In this document: piece after piece, positions 46,533 to 55,466 of the stretch
Numbering within the stretch: the first letter of the stretch is position 1
Layout of the letters: every line of letters starts with the position of its first letter
NCBI GenBank assembly: GCA_015258785.1
Contig: JABZHP010000003.1
Location: 1-64,000 of the forward strand
Direction of reading: 5' to 3'
Length of the DNA stretch: 64,000 bases
Source: Atopobium sp.
Lineage (GTDB): Bacteria; Actinomycetota; Coriobacteriia; Coriobacteriales; Atopobiaceae
Program-made: the position numbers and the translations under genes
Notes under the pieces: generated by a model
What the model saw: the letters and a program-made list of their open reading frames with translations, nothing else
What the model was told of the DNA's origin: nothing
The model's database searches: none

Positions 46533-46547
46533 CTCTCCTCCTTTACA

Positions 46548-46596
46548 TACCCATAGGGGGTATTAAGTACTATAAACAGTATACCCCCATACGGTA
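46548..46596 (-). promoter_or_regulatory. Paired CsoR-type operators upstream of csoR-copA
   Basis: TACCCATAGGGGGTA (46548-46562) and TACCCCCATACGGTA (46582-46596) both fit the TACCC-N4-GGGTA pattern of CsoR boxes. Their starts are 34 bases apart. A candidate -10 (TATAGT or TATACT on the minus strand) lies between them. The arrangement predicts copper-induced expression of csoR, copA and the CopZ product. Confidence 0.8.
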
Positions 46597-46608
46597 TTTT
46601 TACGCAAC

Positions 46609-46639
46609 AAAAAAACAGCAACCGAAGCCGCTGTTTTTT
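46609..46639 (-). terminator. Rho-independent terminator after rmuC
   Basis: AAAAAAACAGC pairs with GCTGTTTTTT, with an inner extension around a TTCG loop on the minus strand, followed by seven T residues. It lies 42 bases beyond the rmuC stop and ahead of the csoR promoter. The A-run on the other side would also let it work in the opposite direction. Confidence 0.85.
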
Positions 46640-46680
46640 ATCTACCTATAAAAGAGAAACTCAGCACTCAAATAAACGCG

Positions 46681-48042
46681 CTACTCATCGTCCTCTTGAT
46701 CTTCTACACTTCCCTCAGCAAGACCTAAAGTACTCTGCGCATCTTCAAGGCTCTCTAACGCAGTAACACCTCTGAGCTTGCGATTCATAGCCTTTGTTCT
46801 AGTAGTAAGAATCTTATCAATGGTGGTTTCTGCAGTTCTAATCTGTTTCTGAGCCTTCTCAAGCTGTGCCTGATACGTCTCAAACTCTGTCTTAACTGCG
46901 GAGAGAACTTTTTGAATCTCGTCTGCATGCTTCTGAATAGCAACAGATTGAAATCCCATTTGAAGACTGTTAAGAAGTGCGGCCATGGTGGAAGGTCCAC
47001 ACACATTAACGCGATACTCTCTTTGTAGCTGCTCAAGCAGTCCCGTCTGACTGACTACCTCTGCATAAAGTCCTTCAAAAGGAAGGAACAAAATAGCAAA
47101 GTTAGTTGTCTCTGGTGGGGCAATATACTTTGTAGAGATATCTTTTGCCTCTGCCTTAATTCGAGTCTCTAGACCCTTTTTAGCAGCAGCAATAGCCTCT
47201 TCATTTCCTGCGTTAATTGCATCTACTAGGTGCTCGTACGTATCTCCTGGGAACTTAGAATCAATAGGAAGCCAAACAGTCTCCCCTGACTCTCCAGGCA
47301 ACTTAACAGCAAACTCCACGCGCTCAGTAGAGCCAGAAACAGTAGCTACATTCTCTTCATACTGTTCTGGAGAAAGAATGTCTCTTAGAATTGCGCCAAG
47401 CTGAATTTCTCCAACAATTCCGCGAGTCTTAACGCCAGAAAGAACTTTCTTTAAGTCTCCAACACCTTCTGCAAGGCCGCGCATTTCTCCCAAGCCTTGA
47501 TGAACTTGCTCAAGTTGCGTAGATACGCGCTGAAACGATTGGGTCATACGCTCATCAAGCGTTTTCTGGAGTTTCTCGTCAACGGTCTGACGCATGAGTT
47601 CAAGTTTTGCCTCGTTCTCTTTACGCATATCGCTGAGCTGTTTGTCAACAGTCTCTCTAACCTTGCCAAGCTGCTCAGTTGAAGCCTGGGAAGTTGCTTT
47701 CATGTTGTCATCCACACGACGCTGAAAAGCATCAAAACGAGCATCAAGCTGAGCAATGCGTTGATCAGTCTGCTTTGTCTGATTTTGCAGTGTTGAGGTG
47801 AGCTTTTGATCAACTACCTCTCTTACCTTCTCAAGCTTTATATCCATAAGCTCTTGCATTTTTGCCATGTTATCCGTAACACGACGATCCAACTCTTGGG
47901 AGCTTCTTATAAGCTCTGCAGATGATGTTTGACTTTGCTCTTGCAGCGTCTTTACTTGCGAGAGCTTAGAGGAAAGTGTGACAAGGCTCACGATAAGCAC
48001 AATGACAACTACAGCCAAAACTAACAGCACAAGCAAATCCAC
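46681..48042 (-). CDS. rmuC: DNA recombination protein RmuC
   Basis: Protein of 453 residues with an N-terminal membrane helix at about 3-24, a long coiled coil (about 25-190) and the RmuC nuclease-like domain with KTRGIVGEIQLGAILRDIL and LPIDSKFPGDTYEHLVDA. RmuC limits recombination at inverted repeats in E. coli. The start is a GTG at 48042 behind GGGGAG. An acidic tail ends the protein. Confidence 0.92.
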   Translation of the reverse strand: MDLLVLLVLAVVVIVLIVSLVTLSSKLSQVKTLQEQSQTSSAELIRSSQELDRRVTDNMAKMQELMDIKLEKVREVVDQKLTSTLQNQTKQTDQRIAQLDARFDAFQRRVDDNMKATSQASTEQLGKVRETVDKQLSDMRKENEAKLELMRQTVDEKLQKTLDERMTQSFQRVSTQLEQVHQGLGEMRGLAEGVGDLKKVLSGVKTRGIVGEIQLGAILRDILSPEQYEENVATVSGSTERVEFAVKLPGESGETVWLPIDSKFPGDTYEHLVDAINAGNEEAIAAAKKGLETRIKAEAKDISTKYIAPPETTNFAILFLPFEGLYAEVVSQTGLLEQLQREYRVNVCGPSTMAALLNSLQMGFQSVAIQKHADEIQKVLSAVKTEFETYQAQLEKAQKQIRTAETTIDKILTTRTKAMNRKLRGVTALESLEDAQSTLGLAEGSVEDQEDDE

Positions 48043-48103
48043 AAGACTCCCCTAACTCATAGCAGAACAAACAAACGCAAACACAGCAAACACAATCTGA
48101 GTG

Positions 48104-49519
48104 TTAGCCAAAAATTCCGTAGATTGCTTCTGCAATGCTATTGGTAATGCTCTCTACGATATTCACAAATGGATTATCGGAATTAACATCTTTATCTCCA
48201 TAAGGATTAGTGAAGTAATCCCAGAATTCTTCCCAATAGTTTTGCTGGCGGTAATACCTATAGGAATCATCATCTTCAGTACGATCCTGCTTATCATCAA
48301 CGTTGTTTGTTTCGTTCTTGCTGTTCTTTTCTTTCTCTTTCATAGAAGAAAGCGTCTCATCAGAACCAAGCGTGACGTTGATAGTAAGGCGGTCTTCTCC
48401 ACGTACGACCTCTACAGGAACGGTCTCTCCAATCTTGTGAGAGCGAACGGCAATAATAGCTGCATCAGCAGAAACTACGCGCTCTCCACCAATAGAGACA
48501 ATAACATCACCCTTTTTAATACCAGCACCCTCTGCAGGACTATCATCAAGAAGGCCTGCTACATACGCACCGTAATCTACCGAGAGATCATTGCGCTTTG
48601 CAACTCGAGGAGTAACGGTCTGCATAGAAAGGCCAATATAGGCATGCTTAACTTGTTGGCCAGAAAGAATCTGATTTGCAATATCAATGGCATAGTTAGA
48701 AGGAATTGCAAAGCCAATACCCGCAAATGACTTGGTATCTGACGAGAACAACGTACAAATACCCACAAGCTGACCATTAGAGTCAACCAGAGCTCCGCCA
48801 GAATTACCTGGGTTAATAGCTGCATCAACCTGGATGAGGTTTGCATAAATAGTGGTTTCTCCACCCTCTGTCTCAAGCATATCTCCACGAGAAAGAGCAG
48901 AAACAATACCTGCGGAAACAGAGTGATCAAGACCAAATGGGCTACCAACACTCATAACCCAACTACCAGGAGCCAGGTTATCGGAGTTACCAATCTCAAT
49001 TGGGGTTAGGCTATCTCCCTTAAGGTCAGCATGAAGAACAGCAAGGTCAGAGGTAGGGTCTGTTCCTACGACAGTGCACTCATACTCTTTGTCATTAACG
49101 GAGATAGAAAATGTATCCATGCCCTCAATGACGTGGTAATTGGTAAGAATGTCTCCATTTGTGTTCAATACAACGCCAGAACCGGTTGAGCCTGATGAAT
49201 CACTGGTAGCCTTAACGGACACAACCGAAGGCAAAACCTTAGAAGCTACCGTTTCTGCCGTCTTAGTATCAGTTGGTTCTGCAGCAGGACGAGATGTTGC
49301 TGCTTGAGAAATAGTTGCCTGACCAGATACTGCAGGAAGCTTAGAAATTCCCTCTCCCAAAGCAATGGTAGGAACACAAGCAACGGCAAAAGCAATTGCA
49401 CAAGCTGTTCTTTTTACACTTGAGCTTTTGAACATAGACATAAATCCAGCCTGCTTAACTGACGAAAAACGCTTATTTACAGTGGAATCTGTGGTTAAAC
49501 CATGTGCTTGGTTCTCCAT
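48104..49519 (-). CDS. htrA: HtrA/DegP-type membrane-anchored serine protease
   Basis: Trypsin-like PDZ protease of 471 residues from the ATG at 49519, chosen for the AAGGAGG at 6-base spacing. A single membrane helix or signal anchor lies at about 38-57. The triad is His129 (LTNYHVIEG), Asp158 (TSDLAVLHA) and Ser240 (NPGNSGGALVDS). A PDZ domain follows (about 310-395). The C-terminus is an unusual acidic, Asn/Asp/Tyr-rich tail of about 80 residues ending in a hydrophobic amphipathic segment. The promoter region carries a palindrome and an element shared with dgt. Confidence 0.9.
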   Translation of the reverse strand: MENQAHGLTTDSTVNKRFSSVKQAGFMSMFKSSSVKRTACAIAFAVACVPTIALGEGISKLPAVSGQATISQAATSRPAAEPTDTKTAETVASKVLPSVVSVKATSDSSGSTGSGVVLNTNGDILTNYHVIEGMDTFSISVNDKEYECTVVGTDPTSDLAVLHADLKGDSLTPIEIGNSDNLAPGSWVMSVGSPFGLDHSVSAGIVSALSRGDMLETEGGETTIYANLIQVDAAINPGNSGGALVDSNGQLVGICTLFSSDTKSFAGIGFAIPSNYAIDIANQILSGQQVKHAYIGLSMQTVTPRVAKRNDLSVDYGAYVAGLLDDSPAEGAGIKKGDVIVSIGGERVVSADAAIIAVRSHKIGETVPVEVVRGEDRLTINVTLGSDETLSSMKEKEKNSKNETNNVDDKQDRTEDDDSYRYYRQQNYWEEFWDYFTNPYGDKDVNSDNPFVNIVESITNSIAEAIYGIFG

Positions 49520-49614
49520 AGACATCCTCCTTAACATCACTTTGATGCAAACAGCTAACGCAAATAATTCTGCGCTAAACACCAATTTTTCAATATGTGT
49601 ATTCTACCCGTTAT

Positions 49615-49647
49615 ACCGGACAAAAATTCGTTTCTCATTATGAGAAA
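49615..49647 (-). promoter_or_regulatory. Putative regulatory region of htrA: shared 17-mer and a palindrome
   Basis: The 17-mer ACGAATTTTTGTCCGGT (minus strand, 49631-49615) matches the element upstream of dgt at 16 of 17 positions. It is adjacent to TTTCTCATTATGAGAAA (49631-49647), a perfect 17-bp palindrome. Both lie about 95-130 bases before the htrA start, where an activator or repressor could act. Binding proteins are unknown. Confidence 0.45.
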
Positions 49648-49715
49648 GACGCGCGGGAGTCCTACTAGTAAGAAAGAAGTTTGCAGATCCCATTAAATGC
49701 AGTTTGTACCTGCGA

Positions 49716-50390
49716 TTATGCTCTAAACAGATAGCCTACGCCGCGAACCGTCTCAAGATGAGCAGCTGCTTGAGGACCAATCTTTGAGCGAACACGCCTT
49801 ACATGAACGTCTACTGTTCTAGTGCCACCACAGTACTCAAAGCCCCAAACGCGCTGCAAAAGAGCCTCACGTGAGTATGCACGAGACGGATGTGTTGCCA
49901 AGAATGACAGCAACAGATACTCCATATACGTAAGATCAACAGGAGATTCATCAATGTAAACCTGATACGTTGCCAGGTTAATCTTTATGTTGTCAACAAT
50001 AACCAAATCTCTAGAAGTGCTCTCGGTACCTGGCCACAAAAGCAGCGAGCACCTAAGGCTAAACTCCTGGATAGTTGCAGTAGACAAAATAAAATCGCTC
50101 TTGCCCTGAACAGGCAGAACAAACTTAGAAAGATTATCAAGGTCAGCAACAAACAGGCGAGCAATTCCACCATTTTGCGCGGAATAATTTTCAACCGTAC
50201 TAATAACATCCTGGGACAGGTCTTTTTGATCAAGAATAATAAGGTCAAAAGTATGACCAGAAGCCGCAGCCTGAGAAAATGAGGCTGCATTTGCAAGAGC
50301 GATAGACACATCAATGACATGCGAAAGTTCACGCATACGTTCATGTAAGCGTGTCGTTGCAGATACAAGAAGAATATTCTTGTGATGCAT
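49716..50390 (-). CDS. glnR: GlnR-like orphan winged-helix response regulator
   Basis: Protein of 224 residues with an N-terminal receiver-like domain and a C-terminal OmpR-type winged helix. The winged helix closely follows actinobacterial GlnR, including EALLQRVWGFEYCGGTRT and VDVHVRRVRSKIG. The receiver is atypical: the N-terminal acidic pair and the conserved Lys are missing, though Asp54 remains in LIILDQKD. No histidine kinase gene is adjacent, which also fits GlnR. A four-box GlnR-type operator lies 5 kb away before the glutamine synthetase homologue. A phosphate or other OmpR-type regulator cannot be excluded. Confidence 0.72.
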   Translation of the reverse strand: MHHKNILLVSATTRLHERMRELSHVIDVSIALANAASFSQAAASGHTFDLIILDQKDLSQDVISTVENYSAQNGGIARLFVADLDNLSKFVLPVQGKSDFILSTATIQEFSLRCSLLLWPGTESTSRDLVIVDNIKINLATYQVYIDESPVDLTYMEYLLLSFLATHPSRAYSREALLQRVWGFEYCGGTRTVDVHVRRVRSKIGPQAAAHLETVRGVGYLFRA

Positions 50391-50472
50391 CGATTCCCCC
50401 TAGGATAAGCTTAATCTTATAAAGCATACCACAAGCTGCGAATAAAGAGCAGATATACCTCATTATCTGCAA

Positions 50473-50500
50473 TTAGGGCGAGAAGATTTTCTCGCCCTAA
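50473..50500. repeat. Perfect 12-bp inverted repeat with the GGGCGAGAA motif
   Basis: TTAGGGCGAGAA (50473-50484) and TTCTCGCCCTAA (50489-50500) surround a 4-base loop. The full CGAGAAG heptamer is present once and a one-base variant on the other strand. A T-run follows only on the plus strand, where no gene reads in, so the stem faces the wrong way for a terminator of the neighbouring ABC operon unless it acts bidirectionally. A second inverted repeat GCAGATA...TATCTGC lies at 50451-50470. Confidence 0.7.
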
Positions 50501-50543
50501 AATATTTTTTTACGTTTGCGTATTAATTCTAAAAAGTATGGGT

Positions 50544-51404
50544 TTACGCAATAGCGCCAATGAACTCAGCTGTTCGAGGGTTTTGTGGATTGTTGAAAAT
50601 GACATCAGGAGTACCTTGCTCAACTACCACTCCTCCTTCCATAAAGACCACGCGATCTGCCACGTCTTTTGCAAAACCCATCTCGTGCGTTACCACAATC
50701 ATGGTCATACCAGAGTTCTTTGCCAGATCACGCATAACATCCAAAACACCACGAACAAGCTCGGGGTCAAGCGCGGAAGTAGGCTCATCAAATAGAAGTA
50801 CATTTGGATGCATAGCAACGGCGCGAGCGATTGCTACACGCTGCTGCTGTCCACCGGAAAGCGCACCAGGCTTGAAGTCTGCTCTATCGGCAAGGCCAAC
50901 AGCCTCCAGCTGCTTTAGCGCCTCTGCATCTGCTTCCTCTTTTGACTTCCCTAGAACCTTAATCTGACCAATCATTACGTTCTCTTTGACCGTTAAATGA
51001 CCAAACAGATTGAACTGCTGAAAAACCATTCCGACATCTCTACGAAGGGCGTTGACCTCAGCTTCATTGGTACCTGTAATCTCTTGGTCCTCAATAAGGA
51101 TATGACCTGCAGAAGGTGTCTCCAGCAGATTAATACAACGGAGCATAGTGGATTTACCGGAGCCCGAAGGACCAAGCACAACCACAACTTCACCTGGCCA
51201 AACAGTCAGGTTAACGTCATTTAAGACATGCGTTGATCCAAACGACTTATTGAGGTGCTCAATACGAACAATAGGATGTTCACCTGCCTCAAAAGTATGG
51301 TTAGTAAGGGGCTTATCGCGCTCAAATGCCTCTTGTGCAGCAACTTCAGCATCCAAGGCGGGTTGTTCTGTATTCGACTTCTTTTTGAAAGAAAAGAAAG
51401 ACAT
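50544..51404 (-). CDS. Amino-acid ABC transporter ATP-binding protein (GlnQ-type)
   Basis: ABC ATPase of 286 residues with an N-terminal extension of ~45 residues before the nucleotide-binding domain. Walker [11 protein letters not shown]-loop [11 protein letters not shown], signature LSGGQQQR, Walker [13 protein letters not shown] and His switch VVTHEMGFA are complete. The ATG shares a base with the permease stop (TAATG). Last gene of the operon binding protein-permease-ATPase. Confidence 0.93.
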   Translation of the reverse strand: MSFFSFKKKSNTEQPALDAEVAAQEAFERDKPLTNHTFEAGEHPIVRIEHLNKSFGSTHVLNDVNLTVWPGEVVVVLGPSGSGKSTMLRCINLLETPSAGHILIEDQEITGTNEAEVNALRRDVGMVFQQFNLFGHLTVKENVMIGQIKVLGKSKEEADAEALKQLEAVGLADRADFKPGALSGGQQQRVAIARAVAMHPNVLLFDEPTSALDPELVRGVLDVMRDLAKNSGMTMIVVTHEMGFAKDVADRVVFMEGGVVVEQGTPDVIFNNPQNPRTAEFIGAIA

Positions 51405-52834
51405 TAGTTTTCCTCCTTGGAAAGAGCTTGGGTCTTACTATCTGCGACGCTTGCTGTTTTACCTGTTTCTGACTGCTCCATGCGTTTTTCGATAGTGCCA
51501 ACTACCTTAATGAGTGGCAGGGTAATTGCCAAATAGAACAGAGCGGCCGTCATATATGGCGTCATGTTTCCCGTTGAGGTGGTGAGGTTTTTAGCAAACA
51601 TCATCAGCTCCATAACACCTACAGAAGAAAGCAGCGAGGTATCTTTGTAGGAAGTAATGAAGTCGCTGGTAAGAGGCGGAATTACTCGGCGGATAGTTTG
51701 AGGAATGATGATAAACGTCATGGTCTGAAAACGATTCATACCAAGAGAGCTTGCTGCCTCATACTGACCCTGCGGAATTGATTGAATGCCCGCGCGGAAG
51801 ATCTCTGAAAGATACGCAGAAGAATTAATGGCGACCACAATAAAGCCAAGCAAATTGGCGTCCAGATTGATATTTAGCATAGGAAGACCAAAGAACAGAA
51901 TATAAATCTGCAGGAAAAATGGGGTTCCACGCAACAAATTGATATATACCACCGCAAGTGCACGCAGGAACGGATTCTTGGAAATCTTCAGCAGCGCAAA
52001 GCCCATTCCCAGCACAATAGCTACAGGATAAGCGCAAATTACAATTGCAAGACAAACCAGCCATCCAGGAAAGAGCATTACCACTGAAGAAACAATCAGT
52101 TGAGGCTTTAAGAACATGCCCAAAAAGTGATTGGAGTTCCACGCTTCCACCCAAGGCTGAGCATCAAGCCAATTCACCAGAGCCTGAACTGGCGTGTTAG
52201 GAATAATGGTGATTTCGGGAGAAGAAGCAAGCTTTTGAGTTCCCTGCTCAGTGGTGTAGGTTCCCTCAACAGTGTACGAACCTCCGTCAGCAGGAAACTT
52301 TATGCCGGAAATCTCTACACGAATCAGCTTTTGAGCATCCACCGGCGTTGCAAAAGAAATCACAACCTGCGTTCCCTGGACGCTTGCAGTTGCCTCGATC
52401 TTCTCGCGCGTAAGACCTGAAAGAACGGTCACCTTAGTAGTTGCGCTCTGCAGATCGGAGCCCTCAGGAAGCTGCAAAGTCAGCTGAAAGACCTGCTCGT
52501 CCTCAACTGTTCCCTCCCAGGTCAAACGGGTCTCTTTGCCACCGATAACGCCATTGCCTTCTGTCTGATTTGACTTAGCTGTTGCCTTATTTGTGGTGAG
52601 AGCAAACGCACTCTGAACAGAAAACACGCTCAGAGACATAAAGAACAGCCCACTCAAAAGAAGCGTAGCGAGAAGAACTACAAGCAGCGAGGAGTACGCA
52701 CGATTATGCGAGAGCTTTGACTTAGCTGAATTATAAGCCGTACTCTGAGGTGCAGATTCAGCTTTGAAACTCGCAGATGACATGCACAAGGACAGTTGCT
52801 GTCCTGACATAGTTTTGTGCAAAAGTGCAATCAC
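51404..52834 (-). CDS. Amino-acid ABC transporter permease with an extra N-terminal extracellular domain
   Basis: Protein of 476 residues from a GTG at 52834 with AAAGGAG 6 bases upstream. The last ~230 residues are a normal HisM/GlnP-type permease with the EAA loop [24 protein letters not shown]. Before this come a membrane helix at about 48-78 and about 135 residues predicted to be beta-rich and extracellular, rich in Thr, Val and Glu. Fusions of a binding protein to such permeases are known, but this domain is too short and lacks that fold's motifs. Its function is unknown. Confidence 0.88.
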   Translation of the reverse strand: MIALLHKTMSGQQLSLCMSSASFKAESAPQSTAYNSAKSKLSHNRAYSSLLVVLLATLLLSGLFFMSLSVFSVQSAFALTTNKATAKSNQTEGNGVIGGKETRLTWEGTVEDEQVFQLTLQLPEGSDLQSATTKVTVLSGLTREKIEATASVQGTQVVISFATPVDAQKLIRVEISGIKFPADGGSYTVEGTYTTEQGTQKLASSPEITIIPNTPVQALVNWLDAQPWVEAWNSNHFLGMFLKPQLIVSSVVMLFPGWLVCLAIVICAYPVAIVLGMGFALLKISKNPFLRALAVVYINLLRGTPFFLQIYILFFGLPMLNINLDANLLGFIVVAINSSAYLSEIFRAGIQSIPQGQYEAASSLGMNRFQTMTFIIIPQTIRRVIPPLTSDFITSYKDTSLLSSVGVMELMMFAKNLTTSTGNMTPYMTAALFYLAITLPLIKVVGTIEKRMEQSETGKTASVADSKTQALSKEEN

Positions 52835-52883
52835 GTGATACTCCTTTAGAGCTTAGTTGCGATAAATCCTGATGAAAACAGTG

Positions 52884-52915
52884 AGTGCTTGAAGCCAAAT
52901 CTGACTTCAAGCACT
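52884..52915 (-). promoter_or_regulatory. Intercistronic hairpin between binding-protein and permease genes
   Basis: Perfect 11-bp stem AGTGCTTGAAG / CTTCAAGCACT with a 10-base loop, 18 bases after the binding-protein stop. Only short T-tracts follow. Such stems between a binding-protein gene and its permease commonly protect or terminate mRNA so that the binding protein is made in excess. Confidence 0.6.
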
Positions 52916-52933
52916 TTTGCTGAGCTGGTAAAA

Positions 52934-53785
52934 CTAGATGTTAGAGCCAAACCATTTGGTCTTGAGAGCAGTCATAGTGCCGTCCTTCTCCATGTCTGCA
53001 AGAACCTTGTTGATTGCCTCGGTCAGCGCAGGATTGTCCTTGGAAACTACAATGCCGTACTGCTCACCTGTTGGAATTTCTTTTGCAATAGTCAGATCAG
53101 AATATGAAGTGCTAATCAGATTGGAAGCAACAGGCAAGTCAATGACCATAGCATCGTACAAACCAGTCTGGACTCCTGCCATTGCTGCAGCAACATCGTC
53201 GACAGAAACGATAGTTGCCTTTGGAAGATTCTCCTTTGCCCAATCCTCGCCGGAAGTACCTGTCTGAACAACAACCTTCTTAGAGGCGTCGTTGAGCGTC
53301 TGCTCGGTCTCGGTGCTGCCTGACTTAACAACCAAGGACTGATTGGAGTCGAGGTAAGAAGTAGTGAAGTCTACCTCCTGAGAGCGCTCGTCAGTAATGG
53401 TAATGCCTGCGATAGCAACGTCTGCTTTGCCACCCTGCTTAATAGTTGGAACAAGGGTGTCAAACTTCTGGTTTGGCAGGTACGTAACCTCAAGATTGAG
53501 TCTTTTTGCAATCTCGGTAATAAGATCAACGTCAAAACCAACAGGAGTGGTTGAGTTACCTTCAAAGTACTCAAAAGGCTGGAAACCAAGCTCTGCTACA
53601 ACGGTCAGATGACCCTTAGTTACCAGCGTATAGCCGGACTCTGACTGTGCAGTGGTGCTCTGCTGAGCAGTCTCTTGTTTAGAGGGTGAGCAGGCCATAA
53701 GACCCATAAGCGCACATGCCATAGAAACAACTGCGGCGCCCTTTAGGGCAGCCTTCTTAGCTGTAGTTACAAATGAAGATTTCAT
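52934..53785 (-). CDS. Amino-acid ABC transporter substrate-binding lipoprotein
   Basis: Family 3 solute-binding protein of 283 residues from the ATG at 53785. A lipoprotein signal ends in GLMACS, with the lipid-modified Cys. GFQPFEYFEGNSTTPVGFDVDLITEIAKRL and the KQGGKADVAIAGITITDER segment are typical of amino-acid binding proteins. First gene of the operon; the promoter contains a palindrome at the likely start site. The ligand is not clear. Proximity to the GlnR-like gene and the glutamine synthetase homologue suggests glutamine or glutamate, by inference only. Confidence 0.9.
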   Translation of the reverse strand: MKSSFVTTAKKAALKGAAVVSMACALMGLMACSPSKQETAQQSTTAQSESGYTLVTKGHLTVVAELGFQPFEYFEGNSTTPVGFDVDLITEIAKRLNLEVTYLPNQKFDTLVPTIKQGGKADVAIAGITITDERSQEVDFTTSYLDSNQSLVVKSGSTETEQTLNDASKKVVVQTGTSGEDWAKENLPKATIVSVDDVAAAMAGVQTGLYDAMVIDLPVASNLISTSYSDLTIAKEIPTGEQYGIVVSKDNPALTEAINKVLADMEKDGTMTALKTKWFGSNI

Positions 53786-53816
53786 ATCTGCCTCTTCCTG
53801 AATAAATCTGAGCTGA

Positions 53817-53837
53817 AATTCATTGGAATGAATTATA
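53817..53837 (-). promoter_or_regulatory. Promoter with palindromic operator for the second amino-acid ABC operon
   Basis: The minus strand has a perfect -10 TATAAT (53837-53832). Just downstream is the perfect inverted repeat AATTCATT-N2-AATGAATT (53834-53817), overlapping the expected transcription start. A dimeric repressor bound there would block initiation. This is not a GlnR-type repeat and differs from the palindrome of the first ABC operon. Confidence 0.55.
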
Positions 53838-54052
53838 GGAATCAAATATGAAAAATCTACTTATAATTTTCTTCGTATTTCTCGTTTTTATTGCATAAAA
53901 ATGGTGAGAAGCTATATTTCTTTGTATAAATGACTATTATTGAGTCATTCTATCCAATAAAGCCCAGGTAAAAGTAATTTTTTCAGTTCATAAAACGGTA
54001 ACAATTCGAGTAAGAAGACTACATTCTTTGCGTGAAACAAGGGTTTCTCGTC

Positions 54053-54087
54053 AAAAAACCCTGCTCTGAAAAAATCAGAACAGGGTT
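54053..54087 (-). terminator. Rho-independent terminator after the glutamine synthetase homologue
   Basis: AACCCTG-C-TCTGA pairs with TCAGA-A-CAGGGTT around an A-rich loop (54057-54087). On the minus strand it is followed by six T residues. It lies 36 bases past the stop codon. Confidence 0.85.
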
Positions 54088-54122
54088 CAAAGGTACCTAA
54101 TAAATGCAAGCAGAATAGTTGC

Positions 54123-55436
54123 TTAGCAACCAGCGTAGTATTTCTGGGTATCCCAGTCAGTGACGGTAAGGCAGAACTCACGCCACTCCTCTGCTTTGCG
54201 CTCACACAGATACGAGAAGATATGCTCACCAAGAGCGTCTTTGAGAAGCTCAGACTGCTTGAAGCGCTCAAGTGCCTCTCCAAGATTTGTGGGGAGTTTC
54301 TCGCCATAATCAGCAGGATTTCCGCCCACAAACTCTTCAGGAAGAGAGAGACCCTCTTCAATACCCTTGAGGCCAGCCATAAGCGTTACAGCATTTGCCA
54401 AATAAGGGTTTGCAGTTGGATCAGGAATACGCAGCTCAGCACGGGTGGCAACATGCTTTCCTGGCTTATGCGTAGGAATACGAACCATAGCAGAACGGTT
54501 TTTACGACCCCAGGTTGCATAGGCAGGAATAGCATCACGATCAAAACGCTTATAGGAATTAACCGTTGGGTTAGTAATAAGCATGTACTCGGGAGCGTAC
54601 TTAATAAGACCTGCAATGTAGTGTTGAGCAAGCTCAGAAAGGTGGGCCTCGCTCTCAGTCTTTGGAGCCCAGAACAGAGACTCGCCATCGTGGTCAAGAA
54701 GCGACTGATTCAAAAGCATGGCTGAGCCAGGAACTCCCTGAAGAGGCTTTGGCATAAACGAAGCAAACACACCGTGAAGTGTTGCAATATGCCTGATAAC
54801 CAGACGAGCAGTAACAATGTTATCCGCGCAAGTTAGTGCTTCTGCATAACGGAGCTCAACGCCGTTTTGAGCAGGGCCAGCTGCATGGAAAGAATACTGA
54901 ACAGGAATAGAAAGATTCTCAAGTGCACGAGACGTGGAGTATCGAAGGCTATGGCTGAGGTCAGCAGAATTCAAATCAAGGTATCCAGCCTGATCAATAG
55001 GCTTTGGCTCAGTCCCGCTCACAAAATAAAAATACTCAAGCTTAGGGCCAACATTTGCGACATAGCCAAGGTCTTCTGCCTTGATAAAAGCATTTCTCAG
55101 TACAAGGCGTGGATCGCCTGTAAAAGCCTCACGTCGAGGAGTTTGAATATCGCAGAATACGTTTGCAACTACACCATCATCTGTCTTCCATGGAAGAATC
55201 TGGAACGTATCTGCATCGGGGAACGCGAGAAGATCGGACTGCTCCTGGGAAGCAAAGCCGTCAACGTTGGAGCCGTCAAAACCAATGCCCTCAACAAAAG
55301 CCTCTTCTAGCTCCTCGGGGGAAATGGAGAGAGCCTTTAATCCGCCGAGTACATCGGTAAAACAAAGACGCAGGTAGCGGACGTCTCGCTCCTCTACTGT
55401 GCGAAGAATATAGTCAATTTTCTTATCCGTACTCAT
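54123..55436 (-). CDS. Glutamine synthetase type I homologue, metal-site residues lost
   Basis: Protein of 437 residues from the ATG at 55436 behind GGGAGG, the length of the short GS-I-alpha class, and homologous end to end (FDGSNVDGF, NVFCDI..GDPR, TNPTVNSYKRF, TRAELRIPDPTANPYLA, LPTNLGEALERF). Against the B. subtilis enzyme, four of six metal ligands differ: Glu132 to Lys132, Glu189 to Ala185, Glu196 to Gly192 and His245 to Leu241. Glu134 and the Glu of AELR remain. The flap Glu region is also altered. Glutamine formation is therefore doubtful; a regulatory or different activity is likely. It stands alone, behind a GlnR-type operator. Confidence 0.85.
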   Translation of the reverse strand: MSTDKKIDYILRTVEERDVRYLRLCFTDVLGGLKALSISPEELEEAFVEGIGFDGSNVDGFASQEQSDLLAFPDADTFQILPWKTDDGVVANVFCDIQTPRREAFTGDPRLVLRNAFIKAEDLGYVANVGPKLEYFYFVSGTEPKPIDQAGYLDLNSADLSHSLRYSTSRALENLSIPVQYSFHAAGPAQNGVELRYAEALTCADNIVTARLVIRHIATLHGVFASFMPKPLQGVPGSAMLLNQSLLDHDGESLFWAPKTESEAHLSELAQHYIAGLIKYAPEYMLITNPTVNSYKRFDRDAIPAYATWGRKNRSAMVRIPTHKPGKHVATRAELRIPDPTANPYLANAVTLMAGLKGIEEGLSLPEEFVGGNPADYGEKLPTNLGEALERFKQSELLKDALGEHIFSYLCERKAEEWREFCLTVTDWDTQKYYAGC

Positions 55437-55466
55437 ACGGTCCTCCCGGGTCAGAAAACTGGAATC

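Noticed and set aside
46391..46621. Alternative frame over csoR and its upstream region
   Set aside because: It overlaps the CsoR operators and the conserved csoR frame and has no support of its own.
50473..50515. Hairpin at 50473-50500 as an ordinary terminator of the ABC operon
   Set aside because: The T-run is on the plus-strand side only, while the operon reads on the minus strand; it is listed as a motif-bearing inverted repeat instead.
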